Source of the DNA: Persicitalea jodogahamensis
GTDB taxonomy: Bacteria > Bacteroidota > Bacteroidia > Cytophagales > Spirosomataceae
NCBI RefSeq assembly: GCF_014651615.1
Contig: NZ_BMXF01000004.1
Span: 372,001 to 436,000 of the forward strand
Direction: 5' to 3'
Length of the DNA: 64,000 nucleotides
A program made the position numbers and the translations under genes. The notes under the pieces were generated by a model that saw only the letters and a list, made by a program, of their open reading frames with translations, was not told the origin of the DNA and searched no databases. Below are positions 43,905-53,023 of this stretch, piece after piece. Position 1 is the stretch's first letter; each line of letters opens with the position of its first letter.

Positions 43905-44282
43905 TTATTCGCTTTTGTCTTCGTCCTCGGCGGGCGGAATTACGATGTCTGCGAACAGGGCGTCCATCTTTGCCGCGTATTCGGCAGTGTCATCCAAGTA
44001 AAATTCCAGATCAGGCACTATGCGCAATTGATGCCTCACGCGCTCGCCAAGTTTCTGGCGGATAAACTTCGTATTCTCAAGAATACTTTCGAATACGACC
44101 GATTTATTTTTTTCGGGTAGAAAGCTCAGGTACGCGCGGGCAATCCCCAGGTCGGGTGTCATTCGGACTCCGGTCACCGTCACCAATGAACCGTTGATGA
44201 GGTGCTGTGCTTCCTTCTGAAATATATCGCCGAGATCTTTCTGAATTTGTCGGCCTACTTTCTGTTGCCTTTTAGATTCCAT
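43905..44282 (-). CDS. rbfA: Ribosome-binding factor A
   Basis: A KH-like protein of 125 residues needed for maturation of the 30S subunit and for cold growth. The start RQQKVGRQIQKDLGDIFQKE, then VTVTGVRMTPDLGIARAYLSFLP and RQKLGERVRHQLRIVPDLEFYLDDT are the family's conserved segments. Length is normal. The Lol-type permease follows 18 bases later, an association known in this phylum. Confidence 0.95.
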   Translation of the reverse strand: MESKRQQKVGRQIQKDLGDIFQKEAQHLINGSLVTVTGVRMTPDLGIARAYLSFLPEKNKSVVFESILENTKFIRQKLGERVRHQLRIVPDLEFYLDDTAEYAAKMDALFADIVIPPAEDEDKSE

Positions 44283-44391
44283 CTTATAAATTGAGTGTGA
44301 AAAAGTTAATAGGTTAACCTGCCTGTCCCAATCAACCTGTTTAAGTCAACGGGGCGTCAAAAGACTAGTTAACAGTTTGCGTGCATGACGC

Positions 44392-45132
44392 TCAAAGACT
44401 ATTGTATCGCTCGAACAACGTGGTCAGGTTACCGCGCTCCTTTAAGTCGAGATCATTTATTTTCAGAAAGGCCTCGATCTGTTTTGATTTGTCTTTCATG
44501 AGGTCGAGAATACCTTTCTTATTTGGTTTTATTTTCCGGGCTTTACCTTTTTGCAGGGCGTAAAAATCCTCTTGCATCATAATTTCCGTGTCTTTGCTCC
44601 CTACTTCAAAGGCAGCATTATAAGTTGGCTTTTTTATTAGTGTCTTATGGTGAGATGCCAAGGTAATTTTTCCAGAGGTCAGAATCTCGTAGAAGCCTGT
44701 CGGAACCTTTTCCGCCTCATACATTTTTGTATTCACGAAAGTTACAGGTATTCCGTTTTCTTCGAGTGAGAAAGCCCTGACCTTTCCGCCCTGTAATGCT
44801 TTAACGTCATTATAGGTGTTCATGAGGATTTCTATTTCGTCAAAATACACGTTATAACGCAGCGCCAAGCCAGTCAAAGTATCCACAGATTGCCCACCTA
44901 CCGGCAGGACAGGCTCATAAAGTTTCAGATTCCCTTTGGCCCAGGTCGTATCCAAATAGGTGTTTCCCACCGTCTCACCTTTATCGCCGGAAGCGACTCC
45001 CCACAAAGTACCGTTTGTCGGAATTCTCATTCCGTTGAGGTTGATCTGATCCCGGGTAGTATTCATCATCGCGGTTTGCGCCGAAGCACAAAGAGCAGAT
45101 AACAGACAAAAAATGACGGTGAGATTTTTCAA
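44392..45132 (-). CDS. Secreted protein of unknown function
   Basis: A protein of 246 residues. The start is a TTG at 45132, since the signal peptide (about 1-18, ALCASAQ) begins there and no ATG fits. The body is beta-rich in the first 180 residues (LRYNVYFDEIEILMNTYNDVKAL). It ends in a helical segment, KQIEAFLKINDLDLKERGNLTTLFERYNSL in character, a C-terminus seen in many secreted Bacteroidota proteins. It lies 27 bases after the dipeptidyl peptidase gene and is probably co-transcribed. No function is assigned. Confidence 0.7.
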   Translation of the reverse strand: MKNLTVIFCLLSALCASAQTAMMNTTRDQINLNGMRIPTNGTLWGVASGDKGETVGNTYLDTTWAKGNLKLYEPVLPVGGQSVDTLTGLALRYNVYFDEIEILMNTYNDVKALQGGKVRAFSLEENGIPVTFVNTKMYEAEKVPTGFYEILTSGKITLASHHKTLIKKPTYNAAFEVGSKDTEIMMQEDFYALQKGKARKIKPNKKGILDLMKDKSKQIEAFLKINDLDLKERGNLTTLFERYNSL

Positions 45133-45159
45133 GTAGCAATTGTCTGGATTGATGACTGC

Positions 45160-47394
45160 CTAGTTGGAACCTGACGATACTTTGGCGCTTCCGGAGGGAT
45201 TACTGCCGGATGCTTTTTCACCGGGAGGACAGTTTTCCTTTAAAAATTTTGTGAAAAGTGTTGCCAAATGCCGGCTGGTTCCTTCCCCTTCGTAAATGCC
45301 ATGGGAACGGTTCGGGTAGGCCATGAACTGAAACTGCCGATTATGCTTCACCAATTCGTTTACCAGCATCTCGGCGTTTTGATAGTGGACATTGTCGTCC
45401 CCTGTGCCATGAATATAGAGCAGATTACCAACCAGATTTTTAGCGTGGGTTATGGGTGAGCCTTTTACAAAATCCTCCCGGTTTTCCTGGGGAAGCCCCA
45501 TGTAACGCTCCTGATAAATATTATCGTAAGTCAATTGGTTGGCCACCGCTGCCACGGCAATGCCCGTTTGGAACATTTCCGGATATTGGAACAATAAGTT
45601 CAACGTAGAGGAGCCGCCCCCACTCCATCCATGTACAGCCACGCGGTCGGTGTCGATGAAGGGATATTTTTCGAACATCGCTTTTGCACCCATGGCCATA
45701 TCCCGGATGTTGATCGTGCCGATGCTGCGGTAGATGGCTTTCCGCCACTCTCTGCCCTTTGGCATAGGGGTTCCGCGGTTGTCCACTGCGGCGTAAATGT
45801 ACCCATCGTTGGCCATGTTTCCCATATACAGGCGATTGCGTCCGGTACCGAACCGGTCCATTACCTGACTTCCGGCAGGCTCGCCATATACTGTGAATAC
45901 AATCGGGTACTTCTTTTTTGGATCAAAATTCGTTGGCTTTACCATCCAGGCGTCAACCTCCACTCCGTCCTGCGTTTTTAGTTTGAAGAATTCGATATTC
46001 AGAGCATCTCCTCGCTGTGCGGCTTTTATACCCTTATCGACACTCATGCTGGGATCAAGCGAAACCTGATCTTTCACCGTGATCCACTCGGTAATCGGGT
46101 AGGTTCGGGCGTTAGAAAACGTATGCTTTGCAAAAGTCCCACCTGGGGCAAGGTCATACCGGTGCGTCCCTATTTGGTCAGCCGGCGAAACGCGCGTTGC
46201 CTTTCCTGACCCGTCAAGGGTAGTTTTATAAAGATATGATTGCGTGGAATTTTCCGGGGAAGCCATGAAATAGTAGGCGTTATTTTTCTCATCGATCAGC
46301 ACGGGGCTGATCATGTCATATTCCCCCTTTGTAATAAGCGTTTCTTTCTTGCCATCCCGACTCATGCGGTACGTGTGGCGCCAACCGTCTTTTTCACTCA
46401 CCCACAGAAATTCCTTGCCGCCATTGAGCCAGTCCCAGCCGTCGGGACCATCCGTCCAGCGGCTTTTGATGTCGATCCAGGCCTGGTCTGTCTCCGAAAA
46501 AAACGGCGAAGCCTTGCCCGATTTTGTATCGAGGTACATCAACTTGCTTTCATTTTGCTTGCGATTGAGCTGCTGGATCACCAACTCCTGAGGGTTACCC
46601 GCATACTCCATACGCGGTACATAGGTGTTTTGCGGATCACCGGGAATATCCATCCATTTCGTTTTGGCTGAAGACACATCCACTACTCCGATGCGATAAG
46701 GAGAGGGTGTCTCACCTACTTTTGGGTACTCAACCGGCACAGTGAAGGCGTAGATGGAATCGGTATTGTCGATCATCAGAAAATTGCGAATTTTTCGGGC
46801 ATCGAGCTGCCAGTAAGCAATGGATTTGCTATCGGGACTCCATCGAAAACCATCACGACAATCAAACTCTTCCTCATACACCCAGTCGAAAGTACCATTG
46901 ATAATCCGGTCTGTTCCATCTTGTGTCAGGGCCTTGGTTTGACCCGATTTGAGGTCATCCACATAAATATTGTGCTCACTCACGTAGGCCACTTTCTGCC
47001 CGTCGGGCGAGACCTTGGCAAACATTAGTGACGACTCGGGCCTGTTTTTGCCAATTTGGGTAAGGGAATTACTCGATTTGTCAAGCAACCAATAATCACC
47101 CCTGGTGTCATACCGCCAAACACGCTTGGAATTTGTGTAGATCAGTACTTTGTTACCATCTTCTGAAATGGCATAACTCCTGATTTTGAGGGCATCAGTT
47201 TCTCCCTTCGGCGTTAACTGCTCCTTGGATACCAGCGTCTTACTAGTCCGGGCAGGCAAGGTCACCTGCTCAATGGTGCCGGTCTGTGTTACGTCACGAT
47301 AGCCACTGCCATCAGGTAGCCACTGAAAAGTGTCAGGTACCTGGGCAAAAAGGGTGGTAATACTTAATAGGAAAACTAGGGCGAAATTCTTCAT
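45160..47394 (-). CDS. Dipeptidyl-peptidase IV-type serine peptidase (S9B)
   Basis: A protein of 744 residues with a signal peptide at about 1-17. An eight-bladed propeller (DPPIV N-terminal domain) covers about 40-480, with the DWVYEEEF motif that binds the substrate amino terminus. The alpha/beta hydrolase domain follows. The catalytic triad reads Ser591 in GWSGGG, Asp666 in GTGDDNVH and His698 in NRSHGIY, with normal spacing. It should release X-Pro dipeptides from the N-terminus of peptides. The Ser/Gly-rich tail is unusual but short. Co-transcribed with a small secreted protein. Confidence 0.95.
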   Translation of the reverse strand: MKNFALVFLLSITTLFAQVPDTFQWLPDGSGYRDVTQTGTIEQVTLPARTSKTLVSKEQLTPKGETDALKIRSYAISEDGNKVLIYTNSKRVWRYDTRGDYWLLDKSSNSLTQIGKNRPESSLMFAKVSPDGQKVAYVSEHNIYVDDLKSGQTKALTQDGTDRIINGTFDWVYEEEFDCRDGFRWSPDSKSIAYWQLDARKIRNFLMIDNTDSIYAFTVPVEYPKVGETPSPYRIGVVDVSSAKTKWMDIPGDPQNTYVPRMEYAGNPQELVIQQLNRKQNESKLMYLDTKSGKASPFFSETDQAWIDIKSRWTDGPDGWDWLNGGKEFLWVSEKDGWRHTYRMSRDGKKETLITKGEYDMISPVLIDEKNNAYYFMASPENSTQSYLYKTTLDGSGKATRVSPADQIGTHRYDLAPGGTFAKHTFSNARTYPITEWITVKDQVSLDPSMSVDKGIKAAQRGDALNIEFFKLKTQDGVEVDAWMVKPTNFDPKKKYPIVFTVYGEPAGSQVMDRFGTGRNRLYMGNMANDGYIYAAVDNRGTPMPKGREWRKAIYRSIGTINIRDMAMGAKAMFEKYPFIDTDRVAVHGWSGGGSSTLNLLFQYPEMFQTGIAVAAVANQLTYDNIYQERYMGLPQENREDFVKGSPITHAKNLVGNLLYIHGTGDDNVHYQNAEMLVNELVKHNRQFQFMAYPNRSHGIYEGEGTSRHLATLFTKFLKENCPPGEKASGSNPSGSAKVSSGSN

Positions 47395-47580
47395 ATCTGG
47401 CGATCAGCTCTCTGCTGTTAGCTTTTATTGACTGATATAATTTAATCTGATGGATTTGTGAAACAGGTATAGGGGACGCATTTTCAACGAAAGCATCTTA
47501 AAAGATGTTTCAATTGAAGAAAATGAAAGTAATGAGTCGGCCCTGGCGGGGTACTAAATCGAGGCGTTTTCTCAACCTGG

Positions 47581-48627
47581 TTATTCCACCACTTCGTAAA
47601 CCATGACCGGCAAAGCCTTATTTTTCAAATCTACTGTACCGACTTCGGCGCAAATAAACGATTCTTTTACCTGATGAAATGCCTCTTCGCTGATAATTAT
47701 CTGGCTGGGATTAGCGATTGACTGAAAACGCTGGGCGATGTTGACGGTGTCCCCAATGACGGTGTAATCGAGCCTCCGAAGCTTCGCCGAACCAATGTTG
47801 CCACTTATCATCTCTCCTGAATTGATTCCGATGGCTACCTCTGGCAGGTAGGTGAGCTCGGCGGTGATTTCTTCTTCAATTTCGGCGATTTTTGAACGTA
47901 CCGCGAGCGAAGCTTCGATGGCCCGATCCAGATGGAATTCGTCGCGGAAAACAGCCATGATGGCGTCACCCATAAACTTGTCGACGTAACCATCCTGGTT
48001 GATGATCTCGCCCACCATCACGTCAAAGTATTTATTGATGAGCCTTACCACCACATCCGGAGCGACTTTTTCCGAGATGGCCGTGAAGCCGCATATATCG
48101 ATGAACACCACGGTAGCCACCACCGTCTCGTTGGCGGTGATCACATTTTCGTATTCGCTGCCACTCATAAAATCGAGGACATTGCGATCCACGTACATTT
48201 TAAGAATGTTATTTTCTTTTATGGCATCGAGCGTCCTTTTCAGTTGCTGTATATGATCGATCGTTTTTTCGATCGTCAGTCCAAGGTCCTTGAAGTCTAC
48301 CGGTTTGGTGACAAAGTCAAAAGCGCCCCTGTTCATGGCGGTTCGGATTTTTTCCATATCCCCATAGGCCGACACGATTACCGCCTTGATCATCGGACTA
48401 AGGTCGTGAAGCTTTAACAGCAACGTCAGCCCGTCCATTTTAGGCATGTTGATGTCGCTCAGCACGAGATGGATATCGGGCTGCTCTTTCAACTTTTCGA
48501 GAGCGTCCTCGCCGTCGAAAGCAAATGCGAACTCGTATTTCTGTTCACGTATTTCGCGCCGGAACTTTTGTTTAATCAATGATTGCAAATCCGTTTCGTC
48601 GTCCACAACCAATATTTTAGTGGTCAT
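47581..48627 (-). CDS. Response regulator with class III adenylate/guanylate cyclase domain
   Basis: A protein of 348 residues. The receiver domain (about 1-125) keeps DD near residue 9, the phospho-acceptor in VLSDINMPKMDG, and K in VTKPVDF. A helical linker leads to a class III cyclase domain at about 165-345. The metal-binding aspartates sit in FIDICGFTAISE and FMGDAIMAVF, and DKFMGD has the purine-contact Lys. DYTVIGDTVNIAQRF has the Asp that specifies adenine plus the catalytic Asn and Arg. cAMP is therefore the expected product. Its ATG overlaps the upstream receiver gene by 4 bases (ATGA), so it belongs to a kinase-receiver-cyclase operon. Confidence 0.92.
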   Translation of the reverse strand: MTTKILVVDDETDLQSLIKQKFRREIREQKYEFAFAFDGEDALEKLKEQPDIHLVLSDINMPKMDGLTLLLKLHDLSPMIKAVIVSAYGDMEKIRTAMNRGAFDFVTKPVDFKDLGLTIEKTIDHIQQLKRTLDAIKENNILKMYVDRNVLDFMSGSEYENVITANETVVATVVFIDICGFTAISEKVAPDVVVRLINKYFDVMVGEIINQDGYVDKFMGDAIMAVFRDEFHLDRAIEASLAVRSKIAEIEEEITAELTYLPEVAIGINSGEMISGNIGSAKLRRLDYTVIGDTVNIAQRFQSIANPSQIIISEEAFHQVKESFICAEVGTVDLKNKALPVMVYEVVE

Positions 48628-49019
48628 AGGCTTTGCAGTTTTTCTTTAAGTTGAGAGAAATCAATAGGTTTTGTCAAAAAATCATTGGCCCCATTCGTAA
48701 TCGCCTGTTGATAATAATCGTCGTCGTTGTACGCGGTCACCATCATCACTTTGGGGTTGGGTGACGGGTGTTGTACCCGGATTCGCTTTAACAGCTCAAT
48801 TCCGCTCATGCCCGGCATATTAATGTCCGAGAGGATCAATATTATTTCTGAAGCGTGACCTTTCATGTAGTCCAACGCTTCCTCTCCCGAAAAAGCAAAG
48901 GAAAAGGCGAGTTCACCTTTTCGGATTTCTCGCCGGAATTTCATTTCAAATAGAGACTTTATGTCTCTTTCATCATCTACGACCAATATTTTGGCGTGTG
49001 CATCGGTAGTATTTTCCAT
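48624..49019 (-). CDS. Single-domain response regulator
   Basis: A protein of 131 residues from the ATG at 49019. It is a receiver only: DDERD near the start, the phospho-acceptor in LSDINMPGMSG, and K in FLTKPIDF. It closely resembles the receiver of the next gene, sharing the KFRREIR helix and DINMP core, which suggests duplication. The stop overlaps the start of the cyclase gene. It could act as a phosphate shuttle or sink between the upstream kinase and the cyclase. Confidence 0.92.
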   Translation of the reverse strand: MENTTDAHAKILVVDDERDIKSLFEMKFRREIRKGELAFSFAFSGEEALDYMKGHASEIILILSDINMPGMSGIELLKRIRVQHPSPNPKVMMVTAYNDDDYYQQAITNGANDFLTKPIDFSQLKEKLQSL

Positions 49020-49067
49020 AACTCTATATAGTTCAATCGCATGGAGGGAAATACCTCTCAATAGTGC

Positions 49068-50423
49068 TTAGTTAACCGGAATCCTGACGATAAACAGCGT
49101 ATGCGAACCTTGTTCGCTCTCAACTTCCAATCTACCGCCATGACCATTGTGAATGATGTCGTAGCTAAGCGATAATCCAAGCCCCGTCCCTTGTCCGGTA
49201 GGTTTGGTTGTATAGAAAGGTTCAAATATTTTGGCCCGAACTTCATCAGGAATTCCCGTACCGTTGTCTTTTATTCTGATTTCAACCGTCCCGTTTTCCA
49301 GTTTTGAACTTAGCCAAACGGTAGGGCGATATTCTTCGCCCTCTTGCCTGGCCCGCTGGGACACTGCATAAAAAGCATTGTTGAAAATATTTAACAAAAC
49401 CCGCCCGAAGTCCTGCGGCATCACTCGGGCCACGATAACTTCCGGATCGAAATCTTTTTCCAGTGTGGCATTAAAAGATTTATCCTTGGCCCGCAGGCCA
49501 TGATACGCCAGGCGCATGTATTCGTCGGCCAACGCATTTACGTCCACACTCTCTTTCTCGCCGGTCCCTGTTCGGGAATGCATCAGCATGCCTTTCACAA
49601 TGGAGTCGGCGCGCTTGCCGTGGTACACCATCTTCTCCATGTTATCGGCCAGATCACGCAGAATTTCCTCAACCAGCTCATGGTCGGGATCACCTTTTTC
49701 CTGTTCTTCTTTCAGTTCCTGGATTAACTCAGTGTTTACCTCAGCAAAGTTGTTGACAAAATTGAGTGGATTCTGAATCTCGTGGGCGATACCCGCCGTC
49801 AGTTCCCCCAGCGAAGCCATTTTTTCGGACTGGACCAGTTGGCCCTGGGTAGTTTTGAGATGATCAAGGGCAATGACCAGCTCCTCCTTCTGGCGGGTAA
49901 TCTCATTCGTTCGCTCCGCGACCAGAACTTCGAGTTCGGCCTTACGGGCCTGCATCAGCTGGTTTTGTTTTTCTTCTTCGAGTCGTTGAAGCCGCTCGGC
50001 AGCCAATTGTTTTTGCTGTCTGCGGTTCTGGTACCACATCGCAACTACCCAAATAATGGCGAACACCTTGAACATGTCAAAGTACTCATTGTAATTGTCG
50101 TAGAAGGATTTCGACACCAGAGAGGTTACGTCGCCCAACACGCCGATGACAATGAGCGGAATAACCGACATCATCAGCGAGCGAACGGATTTGAATTCGT
50201 AGCGGGTGTAAATAACGCCTACAAATGCCAGCATGAAAATATGCCAGAACCAGCCGAATGCCGCATCGTAGTCAAATACCCAGGGGCCGCACATCAAAAA
50301 AATGGCCGTAAACCGGGAATAGATCAATATCTGATCCCAATGCGGATGCGTTTCCTTTGTACCCAGCGTCTTGCGGATGTACTGAACGAAGAAGAGGACG
50401 ATAAGGAAATATGAGGTTCCCAT
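49068..50423 (-). CDS. Membrane sensor histidine kinase
   Basis: A protein of 451 residues. Five hydrophobic segments lie in the first 130 residues, then a coiled coil (RLQRLEEEKQNQLMQARKAELEV) at about 145-205. The HisKA-type dimer domain has the phospho-acceptor His in AGIAHEIQNPLNFV. The ATPase domain has NIFNNAFYAV (N box), IKDNGTGIPDEV (G1), FEPFYTTKPTGQGTGLGLSL (F and G2). There is no visible extracellular sensor domain, so the membrane part or the linker is the likely sensor. Two receiver genes follow on the same strand. The ATG lies just 7 bases after a TAnnTTTG box. Confidence 0.95.
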   Translation of the reverse strand: MGTSYFLIVLFFVQYIRKTLGTKETHPHWDQILIYSRFTAIFLMCGPWVFDYDAAFGWFWHIFMLAFVGVIYTRYEFKSVRSLMMSVIPLIVIGVLGDVTSLVSKSFYDNYNEYFDMFKVFAIIWVVAMWYQNRRQQKQLAAERLQRLEEEKQNQLMQARKAELEVLVAERTNEITRQKEELVIALDHLKTTQGQLVQSEKMASLGELTAGIAHEIQNPLNFVNNFAEVNTELIQELKEEQEKGDPDHELVEEILRDLADNMEKMVYHGKRADSIVKGMLMHSRTGTGEKESVDVNALADEYMRLAYHGLRAKDKSFNATLEKDFDPEVIVARVMPQDFGRVLLNIFNNAFYAVSQRARQEGEEYRPTVWLSSKLENGTVEIRIKDNGTGIPDEVRAKIFEPFYTTKPTGQGTGLGLSLSYDIIHNGHGGRLEVESEQGSHTLFIVRIPVN

Positions 50424-50430
50424 AGGAAAG

Positions 50431-50438
50431 CAAATTTA
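50431..50438 (-). promoter_or_regulatory. -7 promoter box directly ahead of the histidine kinase gene
   Basis: On the minus strand this reads TAAATTTG, matching TAnnTTTG, with the ATG of the kinase only 7 bases later. If functional, the transcript would have almost no leader. No clear -33 element is seen. Confidence 0.45.
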
Positions 50439-50459
50439 CACTAAATATCCGCTTTCTGT

Positions 50460-51491
50460 TCAGTAGCTGATGGTAGTCTGCCGCTCGTTGCTTTCGAAGG
50501 CCAGATCAATGACGCGCGTCGTTCGCAGAATTTCGGCCGGCTTGACAGCCAGTTCCTTGCCATCCACTATTGCGTCATATATCGAATCGTAAAAAGCCAT
50601 GTAATCCCCATTCAGGCTACACACGATGCCAGTGTCCTCCTCGCTATACAATGTTCCCCAACGGTCTTCCGGTTCTGCGCCCCAGTTCTCCGTATTGGGT
50701 AGTACATCCCGCCGGAGGGTTTCTTCCTGAGCGTCAAGTCCGCGTTTGATAAAAGTACCCTTGGTACCATGTATTGCGTAGCGCAGACTGTTTTCATAAA
50801 CCATCAGACTTGATTTGACGATGACAAATTTGTCGTCGTAGCCCAGGCGGATATCGAAATAGTCGTCGACATCACCCCCCTCCCGGACCGTGCTGATGGT
50901 CGCAGTGACCGTCTGAGGATCTCCGAACAGAACAAAGGCCTGGTCGAGCAAATGAGGGCCGAGGTTGTATACGTTACCACTACCATCGGCCTGCTTTTCC
51001 TTCCAGGTGTTGGCAAGTACTTCTGGCCTGAAGCGGTCGTAGCGGCTTTCGTATTCCACGATTTTACCTAACTTATTCTCCCGGATCAGTTTCTGGATAG
51101 TAAGGAAATCAGAATCCCAGCGGCGATTCTGGTAGGCCGTAGCGACTAGCCCATTCCGTTCCGCAACCTCAAACAACTGCTTTGCCTCAGATTCAGTATT
51201 GGCGAAGGGTTTCTCGATTACTACGTGCTTGCCATTTTCCAGCGCGTCCATCGCGTAGGAGAAGTGGGTGTCGTTTGGGGTGCAGATAAATACCAAATCG
51301 ATCTCCGGGTCGGACAGCATTTCCTCGACGGACCGGGCATTGCCAATGGCGGGGTCAAAGTCCTGCGCTTCGTTTTTGGAGCGTTCTACAACGGTTTTTA
51401 ATTTGAATCGAGGGTTTACCGATAGGAAAGGTGCGTGGAAGTAGCGACCTGAAAGTCCGAAGCCGATGAGGCCGACGTTTAACGTTTTCAT
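50460..51491 (-). CDS. Gfo/Idh/MocA-family oxidoreductase (cytoplasmic)
   Basis: A protein of 343 residues. The N-terminal Rossmann fold has GLIGFGLSGRYFHAPFL, DLVFICTPNDTHF and the catalytic-region ENGKHVVIEKPFA. The C-terminal alpha/beta domain carries GNVYNLGPHLLDQAF with the substrate His/Asp area. It oxidises or reduces a sugar or polyol with NAD(P); the substrate is unknown. It is divergent from a second, exported family member. There is no signal peptide. Confidence 0.92.
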   Translation of the reverse strand: MKTLNVGLIGFGLSGRYFHAPFLSVNPRFKLKTVVERSKNEAQDFDPAIGNARSVEEMLSDPEIDLVFICTPNDTHFSYAMDALENGKHVVIEKPFANTESEAKQLFEVAERNGLVATAYQNRRWDSDFLTIQKLIRENKLGKIVEYESRYDRFRPEVLANTWKEKQADGSGNVYNLGPHLLDQAFVLFGDPQTVTATISTVREGGDVDDYFDIRLGYDDKFVIVKSSLMVYENSLRYAIHGTKGTFIKRGLDAQEETLRRDVLPNTENWGAEPEDRWGTLYSEEDTGIVCSLNGDYMAFYDSIYDAIVDGKELAVKPAEILRTTRVIDLAFESNERQTTISY

Positions 51492-51541
51492 TATTTTGAT
51501 AGTAATTGAGCGATTCGCCGCCCGATGATTAAGGAATTAAA

Positions 51542-51549
51542 CAAAAGTA
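51542..51549 (-). promoter_or_regulatory. -7 promoter box for the cytoplasmic oxidoreductase gene
   Basis: On the minus strand this reads TACTTTTG, matching TAnnTTTG, 50 bases before the ATG at 51491. It lies in the divergent gap shared with the exported oxidoreductase gene. Confidence 0.4.
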
Positions 51550-51639
51550 GAACTGTCCGGAGAATAAGTAAAGATGCCCACAAGCGTCTTTTTAATGAAA
51601 AATGAATTCAATTTTCCGACCAAATTTTTCCAATTCTAT

Positions 51640-52932
51640 ATGAAAACTGTCAAGAACGTAAAAAGAAGGGACTTTTTGAAGGCAGGAGCTGTGCTTTCTA
51701 CTTTTATGATCGTGCCGCGCCACGTCATTGGCGGACCGGGTTTTTTGGCGCCCAGCGACAAAATAACAATGGGCTTTATCGGCTGTGGCAAACAAAGTGG
51801 CGGATTGCGGGGGAATTTCCTGACCAATGGCGCCCAGATTGTCGGCGCTTCCGATGTGTATAAGGATAAGTTGCAAACTTTTACCGACAACGTGGAAAAG
51901 TGGTACGCCGATAAGGCTGATAAAGCCAGCTATAAAGGTATAACAGGGTATGGTGATTTTCGCGAACTGCTCGCCCGGAAGGACGTGGATGCCGTGGTTA
52001 TTGCCCTCCCTGACCACTGGCACGCTGCCGCGGCGGTAAAGGCCGCTGAGGCGGGTAAAGATATCTATTGCGAAAAACCTCTGTCCCTTACCGTTCAGGA
52101 AGGACGCGCGATGGTGAATGCCACCCGGAAGCATAAGCGGGTGTTTCAGACCGGGAGTATGCAACGTTCCTGGCCCGAATTCAGGCAGGCAGTCCAACTT
52201 GTACAAAGTGGTGCCATTGGGGAAGTGAAGCGGGTAGTGGTGGGAAATGGTGGGCCACCTCGGCCTTGGGATCTAGAAGCGGAATCGACTCCCTCAGGAC
52301 TCGATTGGGCCACCTGGATGGGGCCGAACACCATCGAACGACCTTACAGCAACAGGCTTGCCCCGACTCTGGATGCGAAATTCTGGCCGGAGTGGCGGTA
52401 TATCGATGAATTTGGTGGGGGCGGAATGACAGATTGGGGGGCACATATGTTCGATATAGCTCAGTGGGGTCTGGGAATGGACGATAGTGGACCTGTGGAG
52501 GTGATTGCGCCGGGACCTGGTATGAGCGACGGTTTGATTTATAAATACGCCAACGGAATCGAGATGACCCACGATTCTAAAAATGGCAACTATTGCCAAT
52601 TCTTTGGTAGCGAAGGCGATGTATGGGTAACCCGGAAAAAAATCAAAACTACCCCTGAAAGTCTGGCTGATAAATCTTTCGCTGAGGGCGATTACAAGGT
52701 GTACGTAAGTGAGAACCATTACAAGGATTTCATGGATGCTATCAAGTCGCGCAAAAAGCCGATATGTGATGTGGAGATTGGGCACCGGACGGCCACCGTC
52801 TGCAATATCGGGAATATTGCCTACCGTCTGGGCAAATCGTTGCGTTGGGATCCTGTCAAGGAAAGATTCGAAAATGACAAAGAAGCAAACGACCTGCTCA
52901 AAAGGCCAATGAAGAAAGAGTGGAAGGTTTAA
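51640..52932 (+). CDS. Gfo/Idh/MocA-family oxidoreductase with Tat-type leader
   Basis: A protein of 430 residues from the ATG at 51640; the frame is open back to 51574. The leader has RRDFLKAGAVLSTFMIV, a twin-arginine-like signal, so it is probably exported folded with its cofactor. The Rossmann part has IGCGKQSGGLRGNFL, VVIALPDHWHAAAAV and AGKDIYCEKPLS with the catalytic Lys. The C-terminal GGGGMTDWGAHMFDIAQWGLG is typical of the large Bacteroidota subfamily of periplasmic oxidoreductases acting on glycosides. It lies divergent from the cytoplasmic member. Confidence 0.93.
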   Translation: MKTVKNVKRRDFLKAGAVLSTFMIVPRHVIGGPGFLAPSDKITMGFIGCGKQSGGLRGNFLTNGAQIVGASDVYKDKLQTFTDNVEKWYADKADKASYKGITGYGDFRELLARKDVDAVVIALPDHWHAAAAVKAAEAGKDIYCEKPLSLTVQEGRAMVNATRKHKRVFQTGSMQRSWPEFRQAVQLVQSGAIGEVKRVVVGNGGPPRPWDLEAESTPSGLDWATWMGPNTIERPYSNRLAPTLDAKFWPEWRYIDEFGGGGMTDWGAHMFDIAQWGLGMDDSGPVEVIAPGPGMSDGLIYKYANGIEMTHDSKNGNYCQFFGSEGDVWVTRKKIKTTPESLADKSFAEGDYKVYVSENHYKDFMDAIKSRKKPICDVEIGHRTATVCNIGNIAYRLGKSLRWDPVKERFENDKEANDLLKRPMKKEWKV

Positions 52933-52988
52933 GTTCAGTGGATCATTAGTACTTATGAAAAGACAAACGGCAGTAAATCTGTTCCGCG

Positions 52989-53019
52989 TTGCCAAATAGC
53001 CACGCTAGAACTACCTTTG
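52989..53019 (+). promoter_or_regulatory. Promoter of tsaE, apparently leaderless
   Basis: TTG at 52989-52991, a 20-base spacer, then TACCTTTG at 53012-53019 followed by C. This is a near-ideal Bacteroidota promoter. The tsaE ATG (53024) begins only 5 bases after the box, at about the expected transcription start. Confidence 0.7.
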
Positions 53020-53023
53020 CGTG

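Noticed and set aside
47494-47507. Small inverted repeat CATCT/AGATG downstream of the cyclase gene
   Set aside because: Only five base pairs and no clear T-run, so it is too weak to call a terminator.
51592-52206. A 204-residue minus-strand frame inside the Tat-leader oxidoreductase gene
   Set aside because: It is fully covered by a clear family member and its composition is unlike real proteins here.
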